A stretch of DNA of 64,000 nucleotides from an uncultured Mediterraneibacter sp. (GCA_944383695.1 CALWQP010000005.1:1-64000); one strand, 5' to 3'; counted from the stretch's first letter, positions 42,541 to 50,021 are shown. The notes: generated by a model not told the origin, from the letters alone. Made by a program: numbers and translations.

Positions 42541-43431
42541 TCATATTTCCCCAATGCTTGTAAAAACCATATCTAAATGCGACACCTTAACTCTGCTTGC
42601 AATTATCTGCCGAGCTAAATGCACATAACGCAACGTTGTCTTTATCTCCTCATGCCCCATTATCACCGCTAGCTGATATATGTCTATTTGACCATTGCGC
42701 TCATATTGATCTACGCAGTAGTTTGTTGCAAAATTATGCCGCAGCTTATGGGAAGACAGTTGAAAAGGCAACTTTGCGGCAAGCCGGTTTACGAAAAGTT
42801 TAACAGCATTAGAAGTCAGTCGCTCACCCCATCGCCCCACAAACACACGATCTGAAGAATAGGGGCAAAGATTACGATACGCTTGAATGAATTGCCTGCT
42901 TATCTTTCCGACCGGAACAAGACGCTCCTTGTTACCTTTGCCTATCACCTTCAGGACCCCTTTACTGACAAAATAGTCTTGCCATTTAAGAGAACAGACC
43001 TCAGACTGCCGGAGTCCACTGTCTAACATGAGAGAAACCATTGCACGGTTCCGAGCAACAAGCCATTCAGACTCAGCCGTTATGTTCCTAAAAATTTCTT
43101 GTATATCCGCATCCGTGTAAACATAAACTAGTTTTTTCGGAGTTTTCGGAACTTTAATCTTCTCAGTTCCCAGATCAACGCCTTCTTCATTCTCCACCCA
43201 TTTTAAAAATATCTTTAGGTGTCGGATATAAGTTGCCTTCGTTGCAGGAGATACGTTCCGCTCCATTACTTTCACTAAGTAGCCACGGACCCGAGAAGGA
43301 GCAAGTTCCACATTCCCCAAATAAGCCGCAAAAGGTTTCAAAAATTCCATATAACACTTTATCGTTTTATCTGAAAGTCCGGATAGTTTGCGAGAAAGTA
43401 AAAAACCTTCCATAGCCTCATTCATTCGCAT
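42541..43431 (-). CDS. Tyrosine recombinase (inovirus integrase)
   Basis: 296 residues of XerC/D-like build. The N-terminal SAM-like core-binding domain is about 1-85; the catalytic domain has the first Arg in DSGLRQSEVCSLKW, the box HKLRHNFATNY, MGHEEIKTTLRYVH with the His and the nucleophilic Tyr. It lies 57 bases from attL, pointing toward it, as is usual for site-specific integrases. It should catalyse recombination at the tRNA-Lys 3' end. Start and preceding stop overlap (TAATG), coupling it to the small gene upstream. Confidence 0.9.
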   Translation of the reverse strand: MRMNEAMEGFLLSRKLSGLSDKTIKCYMEFLKPFAAYLGNVELAPSRVRGYLVKVMERNVSPATKATYIRHLKIFLKWVENEEGVDLGTEKIKVPKTPKKLVYVYTDADIQEIFRNITAESEWLVARNRAMVSLMLDSGLRQSEVCSLKWQDYFVSKGVLKVIGKGNKERLVPVGKISRQFIQAYRNLCPYSSDRVFVGRWGERLTSNAVKLFVNRLAAKLPFQLSSHKLRHNFATNYCVDQYERNGQIDIYQLAVIMGHEEIKTTLRYVHLARQIIASRVKVSHLDMVFTSIGEI

Positions 43432-43619
43432 TATTTTTTTGTCAACTCCTTAAGCCTTAAATTTGTCAAAGAAATCAAGCCATCCATCACAGAATTCAAA
43501 CTAAGCAAAATCTCTTCCCTGTCTCCCGACATAGAAATTCTATAAATACCTTCTTCCACAAGACCTAAAGCGTGTGCCCTCTCATCCTCTGTAAATTGTT
43601 TACTCAATATTTTACACAT
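43431..43619 (-). CDS. Small helical protein coupled to the integrase
   Basis: 62 residues, mostly charged and helical (EDERAHALGLVEEGIYRIS, LSLNSVMDGLISLTNLRL). AAAGGAG lies upstream of the ATG. No family recognised. Overlap with the integrase start suggests a helper role such as an excision or control factor; this is inference only. Confidence 0.6.
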   Translation of the reverse strand: MCKILSKQFTEDERAHALGLVEEGIYRISMSGDREEILLSLNSVMDGLISLTNLRLKELTKK

Positions 43620-43667
43620 ATTATGCTAGTCTCCTTTCAAAGTTCATATTGTCTAAGATAAACAAGA

Positions 43668-43772
43668 GGAAGTTCCGTCCCTTGCGGTCGTGAACTTCCC
43701 CCTATTCCCATTATTTATTCGACTGAATCCGCTCTGTCAAGGGCAAGCCTTGTGCTGACGCACCCTTGACAG
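43668..43772. promoter_or_regulatory. Paired hairpins, candidate phage origin/packaging signal
   Basis: The only sizeable gap between the structural block and the integrase holds two perfect inverted repeats: GGAAGTTC (43668-43675) with GAACTTCC (43692-43699), and CTGTCAAGGG (43734-43743) with CCCTTGACAG (43763-43772). Filamentous phages place origin and packaging hairpins in such an intergenic region. Function is inferred from position. Confidence 0.45.
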
Positions 43773-43804
43773 GCTAAACTATAGACACATTTTGTAAGAT
43801 ACCA

Positions 43805-44524
43805 TCATGAGACGGTATGTCCGCACGATGCGTCCCCAGCACTCAGGGGGGGAGTGCCGTCCCCCCGACCCCCTCCTTGCGTACCGGGGGCGCTTCGTGC
43901 GGGCGTTCCGTCCTTTACGGAATCAAACATTACATAGGTGTCATACAGACTATAATAAACCTTCTTTGCCCGGAAAAAATCTGAACCAACCTTTTCTTTA
44001 AGCGGATACCACATTTTAACGGAAACAAACAAATTTCCAAGCGCAAACAGTGATATCAACTTACCTCTCCAACCAAAATTAGAGACTTTTCGATGCTTAT
44101 ATTCATACTCGATCAAACTGCGAATCTGCCTATCAATCATACGGTCAAATTGGGCCACAAGGATAATATCATATCCAAGGTGTCGATGCATCGTAAAAAA
44201 TTTGAGCCATTCATTCCGATGTTTATGACCCCAGTCCCTTGCATTAAACAAAAGCTGACATTCATCTATAACAAGCAGAAGGCTACCTTCCTTAACCCGC
44301 CCTTTCTCCCTTATATATCCATCAGCGTACGATATAAGATAATCGGGTGTAAGATTTTCATTATCAACATATGTAAACCGCAACGGTTTCCGACTTTTAA
44401 TCCGCTCCAAGTTAATGGCAAAATTACACACACAAGGCTTTCCCATTTTAAGCCACCAATAGATGCGCTCCGCAGTATGTAAAGATTTACCACTTCCCGG
44501 CGTACCACTAAAAAATGTTATCAT
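43805..44524 (-). CDS. Zot-like/pI assembly ATPase
   Basis: 239 residues of the zonular-occludens-toxin (Zot) family, the inovirus pI homologue that drives virion extrusion at the inner membrane. Walker A is FFSGTPGSGKSLHTA at the N-terminus; Walker B is LLLVIDECQLLFNARDW near residue 95; AQFDRMIDRQIRSLIEY follows. The last 40 or so residues are Gly/Pro/Ser rich and encoded by a GC-rich, strongly hairpin-forming stretch (43846-43890), so the tail may be shaped by an overlapping DNA signal. GGGGGG lies before the ATG. Confidence 0.88.
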   Translation of the reverse strand: MITFFSGTPGSGKSLHTAERIYWWLKMGKPCVCNFAINLERIKSRKPLRFTYVDNENLTPDYLISYADGYIREKGRVKEGSLLLVIDECQLLFNARDWGHKHRNEWLKFFTMHRHLGYDIILVAQFDRMIDRQIRSLIEYEYKHRKVSNFGWRGKLISLFALGNLFVSVKMWYPLKEKVGSDFFRAKKVYYSLYDTYVMFDSVKDGTPARSAPGTQGGGRGDGTPPLSAGDASCGHTVS

Positions 44525-44534
44525 TACGCCCCCC

Positions 44535-44771
44535 TTAGTCTATAACTCGTATCCAACGCATTATGATACTATACAAATAAAACAGAGCGACGGAAACAAG
44601 CCAAGCCTGTCCTACCGCAATAATAGAGCCGACAGGAATAAACCAGTTAAGCCAACCCAGATATGGGATATCCTGCATCTTGTCTATAAAAGACGCAAAC
44701 GGACTCTGCGGCAAGAACGATATTACCCAGTTTACAAAATCCACAAGCAAGTTAATAATAGAATCTAACAT
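44535..44771 (-). CDS. Small membrane protein, pVI-like
   Basis: 78 residues from the ATG at 44771 (AAGGGGGTAGAT in front; the longer frame overlaps pIII). Three hydrophobic segments: IINLLVDFVNWVISFLP, YLGWLNWFIPVGSIIAVGQ and WLVSVALFYLYSIIMRW. Its place between the pIII-like gene and zot is that of pVI in canonical filamentous phages, hence the assignment; sequence similarity itself is not evident. Confidence 0.65.
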   Translation of the reverse strand: MLDSIINLLVDFVNWVISFLPQSPFASFIDKMQDIPYLGWLNWFIPVGSIIAVGQAWLVSVALFYLYSIIMRWIRVID

Positions 44772-44773
44772 AT

Positions 44774-46099
44774 CTACCCCCTTATAAGTTGCCGAGTCGC
44801 CATAATCAGACCGACTATAAAAGCCAATAAAAACATTGTACGGCATATAGCCGCAACCGTATCAAATTTAGACAGATCAATATCAAAAGTATAAGAAAAA
44901 CCAAGAGGTCTAACATCTAATGTATACTGTATACGAGGCGCAACCGGTTCTTGGTTAAATACACTCACCGCGCGAACTAAATCGAACGGGACACAAAAAG
45001 GGAATACCTTTGTTAAATCAACCTTCAATCCATCAATGGTATCAGGTACTTCCGTAGGAAGATTAGGCAAAGACGGCGCAGACGTTATAGGAACATCAAC
45101 TGCACCTTCCCCAACCAGAACCGTATCTGTAGCAGGGTCTAAAACAATAACATCATTATCGGCTATCGCATCTGACCAAGTTCCCTCTATCCATCCAGTT
45201 ATATCACCAGCAACCGGAATTTGCTCCACAATGCTCCCATCAGCCTGCACCTGACCATAGGTCAAATTTTCAAACGTTGTTCCAAGACCATCTACCTTTT
45301 GCGCAATATCCTGATTCGCAGAATTATCCATAGGCAACCCAGTCAAAGTATCTTCATCGTAATGCTCTAATGCCGCATCCCTAGATTCGTAAATAGGAAA
45401 TGTGCTATATTTAAGTTCAGCATCACGTGACATACCAATAGCCGCAATATCCCCCTCAGAACCACGAACGTAAGAACCATCAGATTGTCCTCTCATAACA
45501 TAATGAAAAATATCAGCTTGATTCGAATAACTGTTAATCGACACAGAAGAAATAGAACTACCAAAATCACGCCAATAAGCAACAGGCTTTTTCTCGGAAA
45601 TAAAATAATAATAAGACGACCCCCATAGCATTACGATTATGTAAGACCCCTTTAACATATCAGCAGTTGAAATTGCGTCAAGAAAATCAAACTCCGGAAA
45701 CAGGTCAAGAAAAGTCGCATTATCAGCAATAGCAGAGAGAAATTTTTTTAACTCTGGAGTCATAGCAATGGTACCAGACCCATTCGCAGAAGCAAGAAAT
45801 TGGTCAAAAGAAGCCGCCATAATCTCGTCATCGTGCGAGGTAAAAAGAGAATTCCAAACGCTAGAACCAAAATCATACAAGGCCTGATTTACAGCATCAC
45901 TATTCTTCAAATAATAATCAGCCGTCAATTTAACGCCGACAACAGCCAAAAGAGGAATCATAACAGCCGCAACTGCCGGTAAAGGAAAGACCGCCTTCAC
46001 ATTTTTGGCAGTAGAATAACTGCTGAACACTGCCGATGAGGCAATCGCCCCAACAAGCAAGTAAACAAGAAATCTTTTCCTAATCTTTTTCAAATACAT
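44774..46099 (-). CDS. pIII-like minor coat/adsorption protein
   Basis: 441 residues from the ATG at 46099 (a TTG at 46105 adds two). An N-terminal signal segment (about 10-30) and a second hydrophobic stretch (about 40-60) lead to a long extracytoplasmic region rich in Asp, Ser and Ala. A Pro/Thr linker comes next (ITSAPSLPNLPTEVPDTI, about 345-365), then a conserved-looking module (VFPFCVPFDLVRAVSVFNQE), and a C-terminal membrane helix (AAICRTMFLLAFIVGLIMA). This layout is that of inovirus receptor-binding proteins anchored by the C-terminus. The host receptor is unknown. No clear ribosome site. Confidence 0.72.
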   Translation of the reverse strand: MYLKKIRKRFLVYLLVGAIASSAVFSSYSTAKNVKAVFPLPAVAAVMIPLLAVVGVKLTADYYLKNSDAVNQALYDFGSSVWNSLFTSHDDEIMAASFDQFLASANGSGTIAMTPELKKFLSAIADNATFLDLFPEFDFLDAISTADMLKGSYIIVMLWGSSYYYFISEKKPVAYWRDFGSSISSVSINSYSNQADIFHYVMRGQSDGSYVRGSEGDIAAIGMSRDAELKYSTFPIYESRDAALEHYDEDTLTGLPMDNSANQDIAQKVDGLGTTFENLTYGQVQADGSIVEQIPVAGDITGWIEGTWSDAIADNDVIVLDPATDTVLVGEGAVDVPITSAPSLPNLPTEVPDTIDGLKVDLTKVFPFCVPFDLVRAVSVFNQEPVAPRIQYTLDVRPLGFSYTFDIDLSKFDTVAAICRTMFLLAFIVGLIMATRQLIRG

Positions 46100-46151
46100 A
46101 AGCAAAATGCAGGGCTAATTATAGAAAGAAGGGAGAATTTCTCCCCCCTTC

Positions 46152-46316
46152 TTAAGCCTTACTCGTAACCTTCTTGAAAATCTTGATGCCGACACTGACA
46201 ACAATAACACCGCCAACGAGCGGAAGAACGATTGGAAGAACGTCTCCCACGATTCCGGTCAACTCACCGCCAATCTCTGTAAAGCTAGTCGTTAAAGCAC
46301 TCGTAATCTCGCCCAT
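46152..46316 (-). CDS. Major coat protein, pVIII-like (54 aa)
   Basis: A 54-residue frame with AAAGGAGG 6-7 bases before the ATG. It has the three-part layout of inovirus major coat proteins: an acidic/polar N-terminus (MGEITSALTTSFTEIGGE), a hydrophobic helix (IVGDVLPIVLPLVGGVIVV) and a basic C-terminus (KIFKKVTSKA) that would face the DNA. No cleavable signal is evident, so assembly may use the uncleaved form. The first of the phage coat block by likely abundance. Confidence 0.75.
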   Translation of the reverse strand: MGEITSALTTSFTEIGGELTGIVGDVLPIVLPLVGGVIVVSVGIKIFKKVTSKA

Positions 46317-46331
46317 GATTGCCCTCCTTTC

Positions 46332-46466
46332 TCAAACTTTTTTTATAATCTTAAATACCCCATCAACCACAATTCCGACTGCCATTGGAATGCAACCGAG
46401 CAGAAAGCCAACTGGTATAAAAGATACAAACAATGTACCAAGGTCCACTAAATTCAACACTTCCAT
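46332..46466 (-). CDS. Second tiny coat protein (44 aa)
   Basis: A 44-residue frame preceded by AAGGAGG. One hydrophobic helix (TLFVSFIPVGFLLGCIPMAV) is followed by a basic end (FKIIKKV) that parallels the end of the neighbouring coat protein (FKKV). It is 15 bases upstream of the pVIII-like gene. Size and placement fit a minor tip protein of pVII/pIX type or a second coat subunit. Confidence 0.68.
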   Translation of the reverse strand: MEVLNLVDLGTLFVSFIPVGFLLGCIPMAVGIVVDGVFKIIKKV

Positions 46467-46477
46467 TTCTGACCTCC

Positions 46478-46732
46478 TTAACCATGGAAGTACTTCGAAA
46501 AAATACTACAGCAAAGACAGCCAACCAAAAGAGCAAGACCAACAACAAAGATAATATTCAAGTTTACAAGCGAATCCATCTTAGTATTGATATCACCCAA
46601 AGACTCCACTAATACAGTGGATTCTACTGCATCAGGCTCAACAAATGTCTCATCAGCCGAAGTATCAGACGTACCAGAATCATCAACAATCGCGGCATCC
46701 GTGCCGTTCTCAAAACTCTCTTCTTTTTCCAT
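46478..46732 (-). CDS. Acidic single-helix phage membrane protein
   Basis: 84 residues: a very acidic N-terminal 50 residues (DDSGTSDTSADETFVEPDA), then one membrane helix (NIIFVVGLALLVGCLCCSIF) with a three-Cys cluster, and a short basic end. Probably a virion minor protein or assembly factor in the coat gene block. No family recognised; the ribosome site is weak. Confidence 0.6.
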   Translation of the reverse strand: MEKEESFENGTDAAIVDDSGTSDTSADETFVEPDAVESTVLVESLGDINTKMDSLVNLNIIFVVGLALLVGCLCCSIFSKYFHG

Positions 46733-46753
46733 ACTGACACATCACCAAACCGC

Positions 46754-46999
46754 CTATTTAATATGAAAATCCGACACATAAGCACGTGAGCCTACAATCT
46801 CATAATCAATTAGGACTTGCTTACCGACGCATTCAGGCACAAGCAAATGTTGCTTATCCTCTGGAACAAAAACAGATTCCACCCTTGAACCCACCGCACC
46901 GCGATCTTTTTCGCGCGCACTGTAGTCCAGCTGAACATCCATAATACAATAGTTACCCTTCTGGTTTGAAAACTTTTTGTAACCGATTATTTTCCCCAT
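46754..46999 (-). CDS. ssDNA-binding protein, pV-like
   Basis: 81 residues with AAGGAG 9 bases before the ATG. An all-beta pattern (KIIGYKKFSNQKGNYCIMDV, VESVFVPEDKQHLLVPECVG, VLIDYEIVGSRAYVSDF) fits the small OB-like single-stranded DNA-binding proteins that filamentous phages use to coat progeny genomes. It is the first gene of the minus-strand virion operon. Assignment from length, fold pattern and position. Confidence 0.62.
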   Translation of the reverse strand: MGKIIGYKKFSNQKGNYCIMDVQLDYSAREKDRGAVGSRVESVFVPEDKQHLLVPECVGKQVLIDYEIVGSRAYVSDFHIK

Positions 47000-47324
47000 T
47001 TCTTCTTTCTCCTTCTTTCTTCTGTTCTATAGGGTTACTTTATTTAATTGTCAAGGTACCCTTGTTTTATGCACATACAGATGGTACAATGTTAATGTGC
47101 AAAGCCACATATGGAAGCCATCCCAATCGTTACAGCACACCTTATTTTTCAAAGGTTCGTTACAGCACTTTTTCCAGAATGGAAAGGACTTTACCAGAAT
47201 GGCGTATGCCCCAAGAGTAGATCGACAAACAAGGAGTGGTACTACCTTGTACATATATAGTACCATAGTAGTGCCATTAAGTCAAGAACTTTTTTTATTT
47301 TTTTTTATTTATAAAGGAGATTTT
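47000..47324. promoter_or_regulatory. Divergent control region of the inovirus
   Basis: 325 bases between the minus-strand virion operon and the plus-strand RHH gene. TCGTTACAGCAC occurs twice, 30 bases apart (47127-47138, 47157-47168); CCAGAATGG twice, 20 bases apart (47174-47182, 47194-47202). An imperfect palindrome around TGGTACTAC...GTAGTGCCA lies near 47236-47276. These are probable operators of the RHH protein. No gene is supported inside. Confidence 0.55.
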
Positions 47325-47534
47325 ATGAGTACAAAAAAGCCACAACTAAAAACATACATAGAAGAAATAGAATACTTAAAATTTAAACAAATAGCAGAGA
47401 ATGAAAACAGATCAATTAGCAACCTACTACAAACTTTAGTGTTTAACAAAATAACAGAATATGAAAAAGAACACGGAACAATAAACATAAAGAATATAAA
47501 CGTGATAGAAAACAAAGGCACAATAAATATGTGA
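47325..47534 (+). CDS. Ribbon-helix-helix (Arc/CopG-like) regulator
   Basis: 69 residues from the ATG at 47325 (AAAGGAG 6 bases before; the longer frame runs through the operators). The sequence LKTYIEEIEYLKFKQIAENE then RSISNLLQTLVFNKI has the beta strand and two helices of RHH dimers; the Asn/Ile-rich tail is low complexity. It reads away from the virion operon and is the best candidate for the lysogeny repressor of the element. Confidence 0.7.
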   Translation: MSTKKPQLKTYIEEIEYLKFKQIAENENRSISNLLQTLVFNKITEYEKEHGTINIKNINVIENKGTINM

Positions 47535-47599
47535 ACGCTGACTCACATTATTATTGCAAATAAAGTATAATCATCACCAACGCAAAGGAGATAACTAAA

Positions 47600-48100
47600 A
47601 TGTGGACATACATAATAGTCATAATAATCATATTATTGGCAGTACAATTACTACTCAACACAACTCATAATAATAAAAAAGGCGAAAATACAACAAATTG
47701 CAAAGAGTACCCATACACATACAAAAACTTATTATCTAAAGCAGAAATGGCATTTTATAAAATCCTTGAAATAGAATGCAAAGACAAAGATATCAAAATA
47801 TGTCCAAAAGTACGCATGGAAGATTTCCTAAACGTAACTGATAAAAAACAACAGTTAAAATACAGAGGTTACATCAGAGCCAGACACATTGACTTTATAT
47901 TGTGCGACAAAGAAATGAATATGATAGCGGGAATCGAATTGGATGATAAAAGCCATAACAGTGATAAAGCGAAGCAAGCAGACACGTTCAAGAACGAAGT
48001 GTTTAAAGCAATAGGTAAACCACTACATAGAGTCAAGGTCGGAACAAAATACGTTGATGAAATCAAAAATATAATAGATACAACAAGTCAAGCATATTGA
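47600..48100 (+). CDS. Membrane-anchored DUF2726 protein (phage cargo)
   Basis: 166 residues. An N-terminal membrane helix (TYIIVIIIILLAVQLLL) and a polar Asn/Thr/Lys linker precede a DUF2726 domain (about 45-160: SKAEMAFYKILEIE, KYRGYIRARHIDFILCDKEM, AGIELDDKSHNSDKAKQADTF, VFKAIGKPLHRVK). DUF2726 has a restriction-endonuclease-like core; D in IDFIL and E-x-D in GIELDD are candidate metal ligands. Very AT-rich compared with flanking genes. It reads opposite to the virion genes, the usual place for a lysogenic-conversion or exclusion gene. Its last codons enter a relic of a second rep gene. Confidence 0.75.
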   Translation: MWTYIIVIIIILLAVQLLLNTTHNNKKGENTTNCKEYPYTYKNLLSKAEMAFYKILEIECKDKDIKICPKVRMEDFLNVTDKKQQLKYRGYIRARHIDFILCDKEMNMIAGIELDDKSHNSDKAKQADTFKNEVFKAIGKPLHRVKVGTKYVDEIKNIIDTTSQAY

Positions 48101-48171
48101 GAAACCATATCTTTCAACAATACGTTCTGTCTCAAAGAGCCATATTCAAATAAATCGTATAGCATATCTAT
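48086..48171 (-). pseudogene. 3' relic of a second Rep gene
   Basis: 86 bases matching 48509-48594, the end of the intact rep gene, at about 77 of 86 positions. The minus-strand frame is kept and reads MLYDLFEYGSLRQNVLLKDM then VSQYA and a stop; against the intact rep there are three amino-acid changes and the others are silent. It overlaps the end of the DUF2726 gene on the other strand. 48172-48290 has GC-rich inverted segments (GCCGGT/ACCGGC) but no gene. Confidence 0.8.
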
Positions 48172-48290
48172 TTATCCCTGGGGGCAAGGTAATAAATAGA
48201 CGCCGGTCGGCTTTTGTTTTGATGTCCTCTGCATCTTTCCAAACTTGGAACCGGCTTTCGGCTGCATTACAGTGCCGGAACATGTCCAGC

Positions 48291-48464
48291 TTATAAATAG
48301 TTATCATCATAATCATTATCAATGTAATCTTTAGCGCTATCTAATGTGATTGCCTCATTGATAAACTGACCGTCTTTAAATATCTGATATACTCTATTAT
48401 CTTTTTCGTTTTCCTCCCCAAGATCAGCATATACTTTTTTAATTTCGTGTTTACGATATTTCAT
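48291..48464 (-). CDS. Small acidic hypothetical protein (57 aa)
   Basis: A 57-residue frame with ACAGGAGG about 8 bases before its ATG. The text MKYRKHEIKKVYADLGEENE then RVYQIFKDGQFINEAITLD and an Asp/Tyr/Asn-rich end looks like a small soluble strand-helix protein. It lies downstream of rep on the same strand, between rep and the rep relic. No family recognised. Confidence 0.6.
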   Translation of the reverse strand: MKYRKHEIKKVYADLGEENEKDNRVYQIFKDGQFINEAITLDSAKDYIDNDYDDNYL

Positions 48465-48510
48465 TTCGTTTACCTCCTGTTCCTTTATTAATTATTATAA
48501 TAGGTATCAG

Positions 48511-49548
48511 TCAAGCATATTGCAAAACCATATCTTTCAACAATGCGTTCTGCCTAAGAGAGCCATATTCAAGTAAATCGTACAACATATCTATGCTACC
48601 CTCTATTTCCGATACGGCGTACAGAGTAGGCGCAACTGACCGTTTCAGCCACAACTTTTTCCGTTCGTATGTCGTTATCGGAAAAGTCACAGCAAGACGC
48701 AATTTAGTTATAGAGCAAGTGAATTCTTCCCACAAAGCAAGCGTACTACATCGAAACTTTTGGACATTATCCAAATTAATAAACCGAAAATAATAAGACA
48801 AAACACCAACAACAGTGTCTCCAAGACTTAAGCCAGAAAGCAGTTTTGCAACAAACTGCTGAGCGCGCCCTTGCTTTAACTCCAATTCCCAACGTACCCA
48901 CTTATTCTTAATCTTATTGTCTGCATTCTCGATTTTAGAATTCTGTTCCAGTTGCTTGTCATAGACCCGCAGGAATATTTCTGATTGCCGAGAACCAAGG
49001 TTCACAGTATGCCCTACAACAAGTCCATTGCTATCACAAGTTTTTATCTGCGTCCACTTACGGAACCTAGAAACATAAGACAGATTATCCATAAGACAAA
49101 CCACATCATGAACGGAAAAATATTTAGCACCAATATCATCTACCGCAACGTCTAAACGTGTAAAATGACCAATAGACTGAACTCTTTTAAGAAAATCAAG
49201 GAATACCAATGAATCCAAGTCCACCGTGTCCCGCGCGGAGCCAAAAGGAGTCAACACAGAATATCGTTTTTGAAAGGCACAAAAGAAATTAGTAATGCAA
49301 GACCCGGAAATCGACACATGAATACCCATGCCCTCATTACCATTGTAATATATCAAAAGAGAATATCCCTTCAATTGCAATGAATCTTTATACCCCCTTC
49401 CACCGCATGAACGTTCACTAAACTGGTCCACTGCATACCCCAAAAAGTCTATCACTTCATGCACTTCCATATTTTTCGTTATCGTAAAGTCAATCCAATC
49501 TACCAAAACTCGTAAGCCGTTGGCTAAATCCATATGCGTTCCCAACAT
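48511..49548 (-). CDS. Rolling-circle replication initiator (Rep_trans type)
   Basis: 345 residues; AAGGAG precedes the first ATG. Family features: FTRLDVAVDDIGAKYFSV, HTVNLGSRQSEIFLRVYDKQ, and RWELELKQGRAQQF, the pattern of the replication initiation factor family (PF02486) found in filamentous phages and RC plasmids. It nicks the plus origin and starts replication of the phage genome. The 3' end is duplicated as a relic 340 bases away. Confidence 0.87.
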   Translation of the reverse strand: MLGTHMDLANGLRVLVDWIDFTITKNMEVHEVIDFLGYAVDQFSERSCGGRGYKDSLQLKGYSLLIYYNGNEGMGIHVSISGSCITNFFCAFQKRYSVLTPFGSARDTVDLDSLVFLDFLKRVQSIGHFTRLDVAVDDIGAKYFSVHDVVCLMDNLSYVSRFRKWTQIKTCDSNGLVVGHTVNLGSRQSEIFLRVYDKQLEQNSKIENADNKIKNKWVRWELELKQGRAQQFVAKLLSGLSLGDTVVGVLSYYFRFINLDNVQKFRCSTLALWEEFTCSITKLRLAVTFPITTYERKKLWLKRSVAPTLYAVSEIEGSIDMLYDLLEYGSLRQNALLKDMVLQYA

Positions 49549-49647
49549 AGAATTTCTCTCCTTAATTTGTTATTGTGTTTTCTACCCCCATATTACCGTA
49601 TGGGGGTCGCACACTATCCAGCTAACCGGAAAGTGTTATACGTCCCC

Positions 49648-49690
49648 ACTCTTAATCAGGGTGTCCAGGGTTCGAACCCCTGATCGCGCA
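49648..49690 (+). repeat. Shared attachment core between the two elements
   Basis: 43 bases identical to the tRNA-Lys 3' end; attR of the inovirus and attL of the second island. The flank after it (CTTAGAAATCGCTG) resembles the chromosomal flank at 59344 and not the inovirus flank. Confidence 0.9.
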
Positions 49691-49696
49691 CTTAGA

Positions 49697-49745
49697 AATC
49701 GCTGTTTTTGCGGACATTGCGAGCCGCGGGGACGGCGGTTTTTTT
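49697..49745 (+). terminator. GU-rich terminator carried by the second island
   Basis: AATCGCTGTTTTTGCGG (49697-49713) pairs fully with CCGCGGGGACGGCGGTT (49724-49740) using G-U pairs, followed by TTTTTC. When the inovirus is absent this would terminate tRNA-Lys. The rest of 49746-50021 has TCGCG repeats but no gene. Confidence 0.75.
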
Positions 49746-50021
49746 CTGCCCAAAATGGCGGATTTGCGCGGTTTCCATGCTTGCGACAGAAAAAGAACAA
49801 GGCAGAGCAAGGCGAAAAGAAAAATTGGACGGGAAACAAAAATGTGGCGCGAAATCCGTCGCGAGTTCGTCGCGAGCAAAATAAATAGTCCAAGTTGATA
49901 GTGAAAATTAATTGCAGAATTGACAGCAGATGTATCTGGAAAGATACCTGCTGTTATTTTTTTTTTGTAGATTTTTAAAACGTATATTATGTTTTTGATG
50001 TAGCAGAAGGAGGTGAAAGCA

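Larger units (their letters stand above)
42442..49690. mobile_element. Inovirus-like (filamentous phage) provirus, about 7.2 kb
   Basis: Bounded by attachment cores 7,206 bases apart. Gene content covers the full set expected of an inovirus: tyrosine integrase, Zot/pI assembly ATPase, pVI-like and pIII-like membrane proteins, two or three single-helix coat proteins, a pV-like ssDNA-binding protein and a rolling-circle initiator. An RHH regulator and a DUF2726 cargo gene read in the opposite direction. All virion genes read on the minus strand. Two perfect hairpins in an intergenic gap are candidate origin or packaging signals. All modules appear intact, so it may be active. Confidence 0.87.

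Noticed and set aside
43805..44524. Zot as a secreted toxin
   Set aside because: The Walker motifs and phage setting show the pI assembly ATPase; the toxin peptide of Vibrio CTX Zot is not recognisable here.
46363..46548. 61-residue minus-strand frame over the coat genes
   Set aside because: Out of frame with the 44- and 84-residue genes that both have better layout; it joins parts of both and has no ribosome site.
49648..49690. Second tRNA-Lys gene
   Set aside because: Only the 3' 43 bases are present; the acceptor 5' half and D-arm are missing, so it is an attachment site. The same applies to 59302-59343.
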